The notes under the pieces are model-generated. The model had not been told where the DNA came from. It made no database searches and saw only the letters and a program-made list of their open reading frames with translations. Shown here piece by piece: positions 1-7,241 of a stretch of 11,427 nucleotides of DNA; the stretch's first letter is position 1, and every line of letters begins with the position of its first letter. Source of the stretch: Sulfurimonas sp. (GTDB lineage: Bacteria; Campylobacterota; Campylobacteria; Campylobacterales; Sulfurimonadaceae); NCBI GenBank assembly GCA_027063215.1, contig JAMOSE010000104.1:1-11427 (forward strand), read 5' to 3'. Both the position numbers and the translations under genes were made by a program.

Positions 1-2278
1 AGTTCACCTCACGCAAGCTCAAAAGCTCATCAATATGCGCTTCTAGGCGCTCAAGCTTCTCAAATAAAAAGCTCTCCTCTTCAATGATGCCCTCTTTTAG
101 ATTATAAAAACCGCATCGCTTTACATCGCCTAACTGCTCAGCTAAGAGATAGTAAAACTCCATCTGAAAATCTGTCGCATCTTCATAGCTTTTTGCCGTG
201 TAGAGTTTGTAGCTGCCTGTTTTATAATCAAGCACCTCCAAAACACCATTGCGTCTGTCTATCCTGTCAATACGTCCGATAAGCTCTATGCCCTTAAAAC
301 TTCTTGTGAGCGGCTCTTCTTGGTAAGCCACTTCCCAGCCCTCGCCAAAACGCTCTATCTCATTGTGACAAAAGGCCTTGAGCTGTTTTTTTTGTATGGC
401 AATAAGATAGCGCTCAAGTTCACTCTCTCCACAGACATAATCAAGCTGCTTATGCAGCTGTGACTCCAACTCTTTGTAGTCATGAAAAGCTTTCTGTTTG
501 CTATAGAGCATATCAAGGGCTTTGTGTACATCTTGTCCTATGGCATACTCGGCAGGAATATCTTGTGGTACTTCATGTGCATCAAGATGTAAGATATAGT
601 GATAGTAGTAGCGTCTTTTACACTCTAAAAATGTTTTAAGCCTTGATGCTGAGAGCTTTACATCAGCAAAAGTGTAAGGGAGGATGATCTCCGGCTCTTT
701 AAAAGGAGCTCTTTTTTTCTTCTCAAAGAGTATCTTTGCATAATCAAGCTCGCTGTGACGCTCCTCTTTTTTTATACCCAGCTCTTTTAAAAAACGCGAC
801 TCTCTGTTTTGCTCTGAAGCGACATAGGCGATTGCAACCTCTTTTGCATTTGCAAAGAGCATACTGTAGTAGTGCTTTTGGAGGTTTTCTCTCTCTTTGC
901 TTGTAGGCAGTGCTGCTCGCTCACGCAAGGCTGTATTTAAAAACATATCTTTGTTGCTGCGTTTTGGAACATTGTTCTCATCAAAGTCTATGAGTATCAC
1001 CGCATCAAAAGGAATACTTCTTGTCTCCAAAACACCCATAACGGTCACCTTGCCCCCACGCACATCATCAAAGCTGCGTGAGCCAAGACGCTGCGTAAAG
1101 AGACTCAAAACACTGCGCAGCTTCATCTCTTGCATAAAAGAGAGCACCTTCTCAAAACGAAAGAGTTCCTCATCAAAGATCTTAAGCTCACGTTTTTGCC
1201 TAAAGTATGCTCGTATCTCCTGCATTAAGGCAGTAAAATTGAGCTCACGCAAAGGTGTGTGGTACTTATCACTCAGCAGTGTATAGAGTCCGTCACCCAC
1301 TCGCTCAAAACGAGCACTGTTTTGTGCTGTCTTGTCATCTAAGAACTCCAAAGTAGCCATAATCGTTTTATAGATTTCACTCTCTTTATAGCTCTCTCCC
1401 ATTGCAAAATTCAAGTTTGATTTTGTATCAAAGAGCTGAAGCATTACAGCAGCAGACTCATTTGGCAGGACAACTGCTATTTTCTCTGCATCATATCCTT
1501 TTTGTATAAACTCATAGATCTTCTGCTTTACAAAAGCTACCTCTAGAAGCTCTTCAGAAAAAGCTTCACAACTCACTCTGCCTGCACTTTTGTAGGGCTC
1601 TTTTGAGAGAATCTTTTTCTCATTAAGAGAGAGTCGGTAACGATACTCTCCTTCAATCTCAAAACCTAAAGCTTGGAGTTTTTCTTGCATCTTTGTGTTA
1701 AATGCAGAACTAGTAAACTCTAAAATAACTTCACAATATTGTGTAGCCTCCTCTAAGAGTTTTAACTCAAAATTTGTCAGATACCCCGCTACGTCGATGC
1801 GTACGCGTTTGTGTGACTTGGCAAAGGCTTCATTGAAAGTGTAGAGTCTTGGTAAAAAGATGGGGTCTAAGAGTTTGCGCTCACAACATATTGCTTCGTA
1901 TCTGTTGTAGAGCTCTATGAGTATGCTAATGTGTTCTTCATACTCACCGTACAAATCCGCATCAAGTAAACTCTCTACTTCTGTCATCTCCGCTGCAAGC
2001 TCTTCAAAAAATTTAAAAATATAGGAGGAGTTTTTTACAAAAGTAAAGAAGTTTCGCTCAATTTGCAGCTTCTCAAAGTTTTTAAAGTCTGCTGCTTCAA
2101 GGAGTAAAAGGGTACGCGTATCTTCATCTAGGGAGCTAAACTCAGGAACAAAAGCAAGTTTTGAGATAAACTCATGCATCGTAAGGTAGTTTGGAAGAAA
2201 AAGAGTGTCTGTTTCTGTGTGGAGTTGCGCATGCCTGATAGCACGCGCGGATGGAAGAACTATTGTCTCTTCATCCAT
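1..2278 (-). CDS. addB: AddB-type PD-(D/E)XK nuclease/helicase-like subunit, C-terminus beyond window edge
   Basis: The frame is open from an ATG at 2278 to the window edge, giving 759 codons with no stop, so the 3' end is missing. The product resembles the AddB subunit of the AddAB (RecBCD-like) enzyme, which processes double-strand breaks for recombination. The N-terminus (IVLPSARAIRHAQ) is the usual opening of the epsilonproteobacterial form and I see no Walker A motif. Around residues 425-445 the stretch GGKVTVMGVLETRSIPFDAV resembles the helicase-like fold that ends in 'vli.df.E..vP'. The nuclease domain has FLECKRRYYY, with Cys553 a likely first Fe-S ligand, then GRIDRID and LDYKTG, with Asp684 and Lys686 as catalytic residues. 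The remaining Fe-S cysteines normally lie near the C-terminus, outside the window. The gene starts 3 bases after the FixH stop with a weak Shine-Dalgarno, suggesting translational coupling. It uses GAG and CTC more often than the cco genes. Confidence 0.85.
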   Translation of the reverse strand, partial: MDEETIVLPSARAIRHAQLHTETDTLFLPNYLTMHEFISKLAFVPEFSSLDEDTRTLLLLEAADFKNFEKLQIERNFFTFVKNSSYIFKFFEELAAEMTEVESLLDADLYGEYEEHISILIELYNRYEAICCERKLLDPIFLPRLYTFNEAFAKSHKRVRIDVAGYLTNFELKLLEEATQYCEVILEFTSSAFNTKMQEKLQALGFEIEGEYRYRLSLNEKKILSKEPYKSAGRVSCEAFSEELLEVAFVKQKIYEFIQKGYDAEKIAVVLPNESAAVMLQLFDTKSNLNFAMGESYKESEIYKTIMATLEFLDDKTAQNSARFERVGDGLYTLLSDKYHTPLRELNFTALMQEIRAYFRQKRELKIFDEELFRFEKVLSFMQEMKLRSVLSLFTQRLGSRSFDDVRGGKVTVMGVLETRSIPFDAVILIDFDENNVPKRSNKDMFLNTALRERAALPTSKERENLQKHYYSMLFANAKEVAIAYVASEQNRESRFLKELGIKKEERHSELDYAKILFEKKKRAPFKEPEIILPYTFADVKLSASRLKTFLECKRRYYYHYILHLDAHEVPQDIPAEYAIGQDVHKALDMLYSKQKAFHDYKELESQLHKQLDYVCGESELERYLIAIQKKQLKAFCHNEIERFGEGWEVAYQEEPLTRSFKGIELIGRIDRIDRRNGVLEVLDYKTGSYKLYTAKSYEDATDFQMEFYYLLAEQLGDVKRCGFYNLKEGIIEEESFLFEKLERLEAHIDELLSLREVN

Positions 2279-2281
2279 AGT

Positions 2282-2791
2282 CTAAAATTCATAAGCACGA
2301 TCATTACGTGTATCAGCTTTTATATTGTAAAATTTATAATCTTCACCGACTTTAACTTTTGCAATGATGTTGTAAACACCCTCTTTTGGAAACTTTGCAT
2401 CTTTAAAACGATAAACGCCGTCTCTTACTTCTGGGTTTTGCAGTTTTTGATCAAGCTTGCTTGTCTCAGGTCTAGAAATTTGTACAATTATTTCAGCGCT
2501 GTTGATTGGGTTACCCGCTTTATCTTTGAGTCTATACTCAACTACAGGCGCCTCACCTGAGATAGTTTTTGTTGTATAAGCAAGGTCATACTTTTTATCA
2601 AAAGCGATTTTTGCTTTGATATACTCATTTGCTTTTGCATCAGCCTCTTGGTATTTAACCATGTAGTCATCACTAGGCTGAATATTTGCCTTACTTGTAA
2701 CAATTACTGTTGCTACACAAAATCCAAAAACCAGCGTAATTGCAATCCCTACGCCATATGGCCAGAGTTTACCACTTTCTAAAAGTTTCAT
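2282..2791 (-). CDS. FixH/CcoH-like cbb3 oxidase assembly protein
   Basis: This 169-aa protein has a short cytoplasmic N-terminus (MKLLESGKLWPYG), one membrane helix at about residues 12-32, and a periplasmic domain with a beta-rich pattern at about 75-160. In that part PVVEYRLKDKAGNPI and DGVYRFKDAKFPKEGVYNI fit the FixH family, which helps cbb3 oxidase assemble and is linked to copper delivery and stability of the complex. Its place in the ccoNOQP cluster supports the call. The ATG at 2791 lies inside the end of the upstream TPM-like gene (23-base overlap) and is preceded by AAGAAGG, so I keep this start. The stop is 3 bases before addB. I see no clear metal-binding Cys/His motif, so copper handling is only a family inference. 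Confidence 0.75.
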   Translation of the reverse strand: MKLLESGKLWPYGVGIAITLVFGFCVATVIVTSKANIQPSDDYMVKYQEADAKANEYIKAKIAFDKKYDLAYTTKTISGEAPVVEYRLKDKAGNPINSAEIIVQISRPETSKLDQKLQNPEVRDGVYRFKDAKFPKEGVYNIIAKVKVGEDYKFYNIKADTRNDRAYEF

Positions 2792-3488
2792 CTTTATGCC
2801 TTCTTTTATAAATCATTCTTCTAATATACATAATAATAGCATATAAAATAAAACCATAGAAAAACAACTTAATATAAAAAAGTGTCTCTTGGTTAGTTGC
2901 ATTATCAAAGCCATCACCAAGCTCTATATTCTTAGATTTTGCTATCTGTTGTGCTATATCTAAATAGCCGTTAAACATAGCAGCTGAATATTTTGTCGCA
3001 CTTGTCATCTTTTTTGATTTCACACCAAGTAATGGTAATATTGAACCACCGGTATGAGACATTATCTTTTTAAAGTCATCCCAGTTTCTAGCGCAACTAA
3101 CAGCTAGCATAAAAGCTTGTACATTCGATGTTACAGGACTTAAAACTGCTGCTTTATCAAAATACTTATATAAAGATTTATCATTTACTTCTATATCAAC
3201 TGCTTTATCCATTTCAGAAAATGTCAATAAAATAGTTGGAACAGAGCTGTCTTTAAGTATAGATTTTTCATACTCTACCATACTTACACCTGCAGGTAAC
3301 TCTTTTAACATTATTAACTTTAATTTAATACCTGTCTTTTGATATAAGTCCTCTCCTAATGTTTCAATATCTTGTTTAAACTTAGGATTATGAATAATCT
3401 CATCTTTATATAAATATTCGGCATGTAATTGTGTGTGAAAAAACAAAATGAAGGTGAGGGCATAAAGCCCTCTAGTTAAAAATTTCAA
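2769..3488 (-). CDS. Secreted, membrane-anchored TPM-domain-like protein in the oxidase operon
   Basis: This 239-aa protein has an N-terminal signal peptide (hydrophobic residues about 8-21, likely cleavage after LHA at 23), a periplasmic domain at about 25-200, one membrane helix at about 204-222, and a basic cytoplasmic tail (RRMIYKRRHK). The segment 45-118 looks like the TPM fold: a helix, TGIKLKLIMLKEL as the first strand, an EYEKSIL helix, PTILLTFSEMDKAVDIEV as paired strands, then a helix. I recognise this by pattern only. The start is TTG, chosen because AAGGA lies 6 bases upstream, the signal peptide begins there, and the next in-frame ATG (residue 60) would remove the signal peptide and the start of the domain. 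The Shine-Dalgarno overlaps the stop of the 29-aa ORF and the 3' end overlaps FixH by 23 bases, so it is in the same operon. Its function is unknown; a role in oxidase assembly or quality control is inference. Confidence 0.6.
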   Translation of the reverse strand: MKFLTRGLYALTFILFFHTQLHAEYLYKDEIIHNPKFKQDIETLGEDLYQKTGIKLKLIMLKELPAGVSMVEYEKSILKDSSVPTILLTFSEMDKAVDIEVNDKSLYKYFDKAAVLSPVTSNVQAFMLAVSCARNWDDFKKIMSHTGGSILPLLGVKSKKMTSATKYSAAMFNGYLDIAQQIAKSKNIELGDGFDNATNQETLFYIKLFFYGFILYAIIMYIRRMIYKRRHKDETFRKW

Positions 3489-3493
3489 TGAAA

Positions 3494-3500
3494 TTCCTTA
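3494..3500 (-). promoter_or_regulatory. Shine-Dalgarno that decides a TTG start
   Basis: On the minus strand TAAGGAA places AAGGA six bases before the TTG at 3488-3486. Its first three bases are the stop codon of the 29-aa ORF, so ribosomes ending there could restart on the TPM-like gene. No ATG or GTG in the same frame is near it. Confidence 0.6.
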
Positions 3501-3587
3501 ACCAACAAAAAGGTGGTTAGGCGTAACTACTGCCCATAGAGTATATGCAGCCATAATAACAAGGCCCCAAGAAATAATTTTTTCCAT
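3498..3587 (-). CDS. 29-aa single-helix membrane microprotein after DUF4006
   Basis: This ORF is too short for most gene callers. It begins with ATG at 3587 and ends with TAA at 3500-3498, encoding 29 residues: MEKIISWG, a hydrophobic stretch (LVIMAAYTLWAVV), then TPNHLFVG. One membrane helix spans about residues 4-22, probably with a short periplasmic C-terminus. A near-perfect AAGGAG lies seven bases before the ATG. The ORF fills most of the gap between DUF4006 (11 bases upstream) and the TPM-like gene, and its stop overlaps the next Shine-Dalgarno. The layout and topology recall small extra cbb3 subunits such as CcoM of Pseudomonas stutzeri, but I see no sequence match to it. I judge it a real gene from its ribosome binding site and fit in the operon; its role is not known. 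Confidence 0.65.
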   Translation of the reverse strand: MEKIISWGLVIMAAYTLWAVVTPNHLFVG

Positions 3588-3594
3588 ATCAATA

Positions 3595-3600
3595 CTCCTT
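3595..3600 (-). promoter_or_regulatory. Strong Shine-Dalgarno of the 29-aa ORF
   Basis: AAGGAG on the minus strand, seven bases before the ATG at 3587 and beginning at the DUF4006 stop codon. This is the main sequence evidence that the tiny ORF is translated. Confidence 0.7.
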
Positions 3601-3808
3601 ATTTTACATCAACAACATGCTTAGCATTATCAGTGCTAATCATTTTGATTGATTTTTCATCAACTATTTTATAATAGTTTTCTGAGTTCGCTTTTTGTAC
3701 ACTCATAGCATTAACTGATAAGAATGCCAGTATTGCCAATAAAAGTCCAGTAGCAATAAGACCACCAGTTAAACCGTTAAGAGCCCAAACACTTCTACTT
3801 TCATTCAT
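3599..3808 (-). CDS. DUF4006 small membrane protein, next to ccoP
   Basis: This 69-aa protein matches my memory of DUF4006, a small family found almost only in Campylobacterota next to ccoP. After a polar start (MNESRSVWALNGLTGG), a single membrane helix covers about residues 15-34 (LIATGLLLAILAFLSVNAM), followed by a polar tail at 35-69 that should face the periplasm. The YYKIVDEKSIKM segment resembles the tail seen in relatives. The ATG is one base after the ccoP stop (TAGCATG), and its Shine-Dalgarno AAGGAG lies within the last codons of ccoP, so translation is probably coupled. The tight link to the oxidase genes suggests an accessory subunit or assembly factor of the cbb3 complex, which is inference; no catalytic or metal-binding motif is visible. 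Confidence 0.8.
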   Translation of the reverse strand: MNESRSVWALNGLTGGLIATGLLLAILAFLSVNAMSVQKANSENYYKIVDEKSIKMISTDNAKHVVDVK

Positions 3809-3809
3809 G

Positions 3810-4751
3810 CTACTCTCCTTTATTCAAGCTCATTACATATACTGCAACAGCTTCTTTTTGTTTAGCATTAAGTCTGTCCATAACTGGCATTGTACCGATA
3901 GCACCTTTTTTACCATAATCTAGAACATTAACGATAAGTTTTTCATCCCATGTTGCAATATTTGGAGCAACTTGTTCAATTCCTTTACCGTCAGCACCGT
4001 GACAAGAAGCACATACATTAGCAAATACCTGTGCACCTTCACTGTTTTGATTTTGAAGACCGTCAGCTACATACTGAGAAACAGCATCAATCTCTTTATC
4101 TGTGATTACTTGACCAGTAGCCATATTTAACAGACCGTTACGATCTGGCATCATAGAACCTTGGTAAAGTAAATTGTTGTTTGATCCATGTTCAATAACA
4201 TGTTTTACACTTTTTGCAGAAATTCTTTTGTTAAGATCTGCTGCATCAATTTCATTGTTACCGTCAGCATTAAGACCATGACATGCAACACATTCAACAA
4301 GGTAAACAGATTCACCCATATTTACGAGTTCTTCACCCTTGATATTTGCATATTTTTTCTCAAACTGAGCATTTTTCTCTGCGACTTCTTCATTGTACTC
4401 ACCAATTTGAGAATAAGCATTTACTGGATAACCTACAGTAAAATACCACATACCCCAAATCATAGTACCTAAAAACATAATAGCCCAACCCATTGGTACC
4501 GGGTTTTTGTATTCACCAATATTGTCCCATGACTCGTCAGCCAACTCACCTGTAGCAGTGTCAGTTTGCATTTGACGAACATACTTGATTACAACAAATA
4601 CTGTAATAATTACAAGGGCAACTGCACCTGCAATCGCAAGCATATTAACGATATCACCATTTAAACCACCCTTTTGGTAACCAACTGTAACGTAAGTCGC
4701 ACCAAGCATAGCAGCTGTAATGATAATTCCCCAAACATAAAGCTTGTTCAT
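3810..4751 (-). CDS. ccoP: cbb3-type cytochrome c oxidase subunit III (diheme)
   Basis: CcoP passes electrons from soluble cytochrome c towards CcoO and CcoN. The 313-aa product has hydrophobic helices at about residues 5-22 and 36-56, then the FixP N-terminal signature (WDNIGEYKNPVPMGW) leading into a helix at about 89-107. Two cytochrome c domains follow. The first has C154-x2-C157-H158 (CVACHGLN) with Met201 in MMPDR as a likely axial ligand. The second has C247-x2-C250-H251 (CASCHGADG) with Met288 in GTMPV. Having two N-terminal helices before the FixP helix differs from the short single-anchor form of many Proteobacteria, but fits my memory of campylobacterial CcoP. The Shine-Dalgarno AGGAGAG precedes the ATG, and ccoQ ends nine bases upstream. 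Confidence 0.96.
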   Translation of the reverse strand: MNKLYVWGIIITAAMLGATYVTVGYQKGGLNGDIVNMLAIAGAVALVIITVFVVIKYVRQMQTDTATGELADESWDNIGEYKNPVPMGWAIMFLGTMIWGMWYFTVGYPVNAYSQIGEYNEEVAEKNAQFEKKYANIKGEELVNMGESVYLVECVACHGLNADGNNEIDAADLNKRISAKSVKHVIEHGSNNNLLYQGSMMPDRNGLLNMATGQVITDKEIDAVSQYVADGLQNQNSEGAQVFANVCASCHGADGKGIEQVAPNIATWDEKLIVNVLDYGKKGAIGTMPVMDRLNAKQKEAVAVYVMSLNKGE

Positions 4752-4760
4752 ATATCTCTC

Positions 4761-4964
4761 CTAATTTTCTTTTTCATGAGATACAGGTTTTACCGGAGTA
4801 GAATCTATATCATCGTGTAATGCCATATTACTGTAGTGTTCATAATCTACACCTGTCGCATCTTTTCTGTTTTTGTAGAGGTGATAGATGTAGGAGTATA
4901 ATCCTACAACTAAAAATACTACCAAAAAGAAGTAACCATACGCCGCAAATTCATTAAGATCCAC
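4761..4964 (-). CDS. ccoQ: cbb3-type oxidase subunit IV, CcoQ (GTG start)
   Basis: This 67-aa protein has one membrane helix at about residues 8-28 (YGYFFLVVFLVVGLYSYIY) followed by a charged cytoplasmic tail (HLYKNRKDATGVDYEHYSN), the standard CcoQ layout. CcoQ has no redox cofactor and stabilises the assembled cbb3 oxidase. The start is GTG: an in-frame stop lies five codons upstream, no in-frame ATG is available at the N-terminus, and AAAGG is 9-10 bases upstream. A two-codon ATG-ATG-TAG reading frame overlaps the GTG (TAGTG). The gene lies between ccoO (15 bases) and ccoP (9 bases). Confidence 0.9.
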   Translation of the reverse strand: MDLNEFAAYGYFFLVVFLVVGLYSYIYHLYKNRKDATGVDYEHYSNMALHDDIDSTPVKPVSHEKEN

Positions 4965-4979
4965 TACATCATACCTTTA

Positions 4980-5672
4980 CTATTTAAGACTGTTTAAGTA
5001 TGCAATTAATGCAACGATTTCTGGAATTTCACCACGTGCAACTGCATCTTTAACATCTTGGTCTTTCATATCAGCAGCAACTTTTTTAGCTTCTTCTAAA
5101 GCTAATTCACGTGCTTCTTTAATTGATTTACCCATTTTAACAACTGTTGTTGATCCGTCTTTCATAGGAACAGGTTTGTTATATGGTACACCAAAGAATT
5201 GTGCAACAGTTAACTGTTCTGCATATGCAGTGTCAATATCAGCATTTGTAGTAAACATCCATGGATAACCCGGCATAATTGTTGTTGGAACAATTGATTT
5301 AGGATCTTTCATGTGGTTTTCATGCCATTCTGTTGTTCTGTAGTTACCTACACGGTGTAAATCCGGACCAGTTCTTTTAGAACCCCAAAGGAATGGTCTA
5401 TCATACGCATATTCACCACTTAAAGAGTAGTGACCATAACGGTCAGTCTCTGATTTAAATGGACGAATAAGTTGTGAGTGACATGCATTACAACTGTTTT
5501 TAATGTAAACTTGGCGACCTGCCAACTCTAATGTTGAGTAAGGTTTAGTACCAATTACCGGACGAGATGCTTCAGCAAAGTTTGGAACGATTTCGATCAA
5601 ACCTGCAAAAGCAATAACTATAAACACACCTACCGCAAAAAGAAACGGATTTTTCTCTAACCAATGAAACAT
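4980..5672 (-). CDS. ccoO: cbb3-type cytochrome c oxidase subunit II (monoheme)
   Basis: CcoO is the monoheme cytochrome c subunit that hands electrons to CcoN. The 230-aa product has an N-terminal membrane anchor at about residues 10-28 (FLFAVGVFIVIAFAGLIEI) and a periplasmic heme domain. The heme site is C61-x2-C64-H65 within SCNACHSQLIRPFKSE, a sequence highly typical of CcoO, and Met133 in TIMPGYPW is the probable axial ligand. WGSKRTGPDLHRVG is another family hallmark. The C-terminal ALIAYLNSLK is the usual end of the cytochrome domain. Length fits the family. It starts 18 bases after ccoN with a strong GGGAGGA ribosome binding site. Confidence 0.97.
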   Translation of the reverse strand: MFHWLEKNPFLFAVGVFIVIAFAGLIEIVPNFAEASRPVIGTKPYSTLELAGRQVYIKNSCNACHSQLIRPFKSETDRYGHYSLSGEYAYDRPFLWGSKRTGPDLHRVGNYRTTEWHENHMKDPKSIVPTTIMPGYPWMFTTNADIDTAYAEQLTVAQFFGVPYNKPVPMKDGSTTVVKMGKSIKEARELALEEAKKVAADMKDQDVKDAVARGEIPEIVALIAYLNSLK

Positions 5673-5690
5673 ATTATATTCCTCCCTTTC

Positions 5691-7184
5691 TTATGCGCCC
5701 ATAGGCGAAGCATTTAGACGCTCTGCATCAACTTCTTTATTTGAAGTCCATGTTTTGTAAATATTATAAGCGAAAATAAAGAAACCTGCTAGATATAACA
5801 ATCCACCTGTACCACGAAGAGCATAGTATGGGTGAAGTACATCAACAGTATCAATGAATGAGTAAGCCAAGTTACCAAATTCATCATGTGCACGCCACAT
5901 CATACCTTGAGTAATACCTGCAATCCACATTGAAGTAAAGTATAAAACGATACCAAGTGTTTGAATCCAGAATTGTGCAGCCATTAAACTCTTAGAGTAT
6001 AACTCACGTTTAAATACACGTGGAGCCATATGATAAAGTGCAGCAATAATCATGAATCCAACCCAACCAAGAGTACCATCATGTACGTGACCAACAATCC
6101 AGTCAGTAAAGTGAGCAATAGCATTAACAGATTTGATAGCTTGAATTGGACCTTCTAATGTTGAGAACATATAGAAAGTAGAAGCAAGTACCATAAACTT
6201 AATTAATGGAGAAGCTGCAACTTGTTGCCACTCACCCTTCATTGTAAGAAGCATATTGATCGCTGAACCCCAAGATGGCAAGATTAGGATTACTGAGAAG
6301 ATAGAACCCATAGTCTGCATCCAGTCAGGAACAGTTGAGAAAAGAAGGTGGTGACCACCAGCCCAAAGATAAACAAACATTAGACCCCAGAATGATAGTA
6401 AAGACAATTTATAAGAATAAATAGCTTGACCAGACTCTTTTGGTAAGAAGTAGTAAATCATTGCAATAATAGGCACAGTAAATACGAATGCAACCGCATT
6501 GTGTCCATACCACCATTGTACTAGTGCATCATTTGTACCTGCATACATAGACACTGAATGCATCCAGTCACCAATTGCACTCTCACCTGCTGGAGATGTT
6601 GCAAGCATAGTTGGTACTTCCATGTTGTTAAACAGATAAAGCATAGCCACACCTAAGAATGTAGCAATATAGTACCAAATTGAGATATACAATGACTTTT
6701 CACGACGAATACCGATCAGACCGAAAATTGAAACACCCCAAAGTACCCATACTACTACAATAGCAATATCAATTGGCCATTCAAATTCAGCATACTCTTT
6801 TGAAGTTGTATAACCCATAAACAGAGAAACAACAACCGCTGCTACACCAATTACATACAACCAAAATTGTAACTTTCCGATAAACATCAAAAATTTAGAT
6901 TCAGCCATAGATACTTTTAGTACCCTTTGACCAACATAAAACCAAGTAGCAAAAATACCACTTACAGTAAAACCAAACGCAACTGCATCAGTATGCAGTG
7001 GACGAAGACGACTAAAGTTTGTGTATTCAGCCAAACCTTCACCAAAAACTGTATTTAGTCCTGGGAAAGCAAGCTCAAATGCAATAAATACACCGATAGC
7101 CATACCAACAATTCCTAATATAATAGTTGTCAGCATGAACATCTTTGCAACCGTATAGTCGTACTCTAATGGACGATTCTCCAT
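5691..7184 (-). CDS. ccoN: cbb3-type cytochrome c oxidase subunit I (catalytic)
   Basis: CcoN reduces oxygen to water at a heme b3-CuB centre and pumps protons, with the high oxygen affinity suited to microaerobic growth. The 497-aa product is full length with about 12 membrane helices. Visible ligands are His64 in RPLHTDAVAFGF (low-spin heme b), His228 in WWYGHNAVAF and His278-His279 in GGHHLLF (CuB), and His366 and His368 in VGHVHDGTLGW (heme b3 and heme b). Tyr338 in FYMFSTLEGP is the likely cross-linked tyrosine of the cbb3 type. The ATG has a perfect AAGGAGG six bases upstream. As first gene of the operon it follows a 217-base non-coding region that should hold its promoter. Confidence 0.98.
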   Translation of the reverse strand: MENRPLEYDYTVAKMFMLTTIILGIVGMAIGVFIAFELAFPGLNTVFGEGLAEYTNFSRLRPLHTDAVAFGFTVSGIFATWFYVGQRVLKVSMAESKFLMFIGKLQFWLYVIGVAAVVVSLFMGYTTSKEYAEFEWPIDIAIVVVWVLWGVSIFGLIGIRREKSLYISIWYYIATFLGVAMLYLFNNMEVPTMLATSPAGESAIGDWMHSVSMYAGTNDALVQWWYGHNAVAFVFTVPIIAMIYYFLPKESGQAIYSYKLSLLSFWGLMFVYLWAGGHHLLFSTVPDWMQTMGSIFSVILILPSWGSAINMLLTMKGEWQQVAASPLIKFMVLASTFYMFSTLEGPIQAIKSVNAIAHFTDWIVGHVHDGTLGWVGFMIIAALYHMAPRVFKRELYSKSLMAAQFWIQTLGIVLYFTSMWIAGITQGMMWRAHDEFGNLAYSFIDTVDVLHPYYALRGTGGLLYLAGFFIFAYNIYKTWTSNKEVDAERLNASPMGA

Positions 7185-7209
7185 ATATAGCCTCCTTAAG
7201 ATTCAAAGC

Positions 7210-7241
7210 AATAAGTTTACTAAGTGCAAAATACACTTATT
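7210..7241 (-). repeat. Nested competing inverted repeats in the ccoN leader
   Basis: A 7-base inverted repeat (AATAAGT at 7210-7216 with ACTTATT at 7235-7241, 18-base spacer) overlaps a shorter-looped 6-base one (TAAGTG at 7221-7226 with CACTTA at 7234-7239, 7-base loop). The two share the 7235-7239 arm and cannot form together. In addition AAGTGT occurs twice in direct orientation on the minus strand (from 7257 and from 7238, 19 bases apart). These lie 26-73 bases before the ccoN start and could be an operator or mRNA structure, but in such AT-rich DNA chance is possible. Confidence 0.35.

Noticed and set aside
897..1286. Plus-strand open frame of 129 codons opposite addB
   Set aside because: It lies inside the addB coding sequence, has a Ser/Lys-rich composition typical of an antisense shadow, and no ribosome binding site or family signature.
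2174..2560. Plus-strand open frame of 128 codons across the addB-fixH junction
   Set aside because: Overlaps two well-supported minus-strand genes and encodes a Phe/Cys-rich sequence without recognisable domains.
4188..4472. Plus-strand open frame of 94 codons inside ccoP
   Set aside because: Antisense to heme-binding ccoP codons, with no supporting signal.
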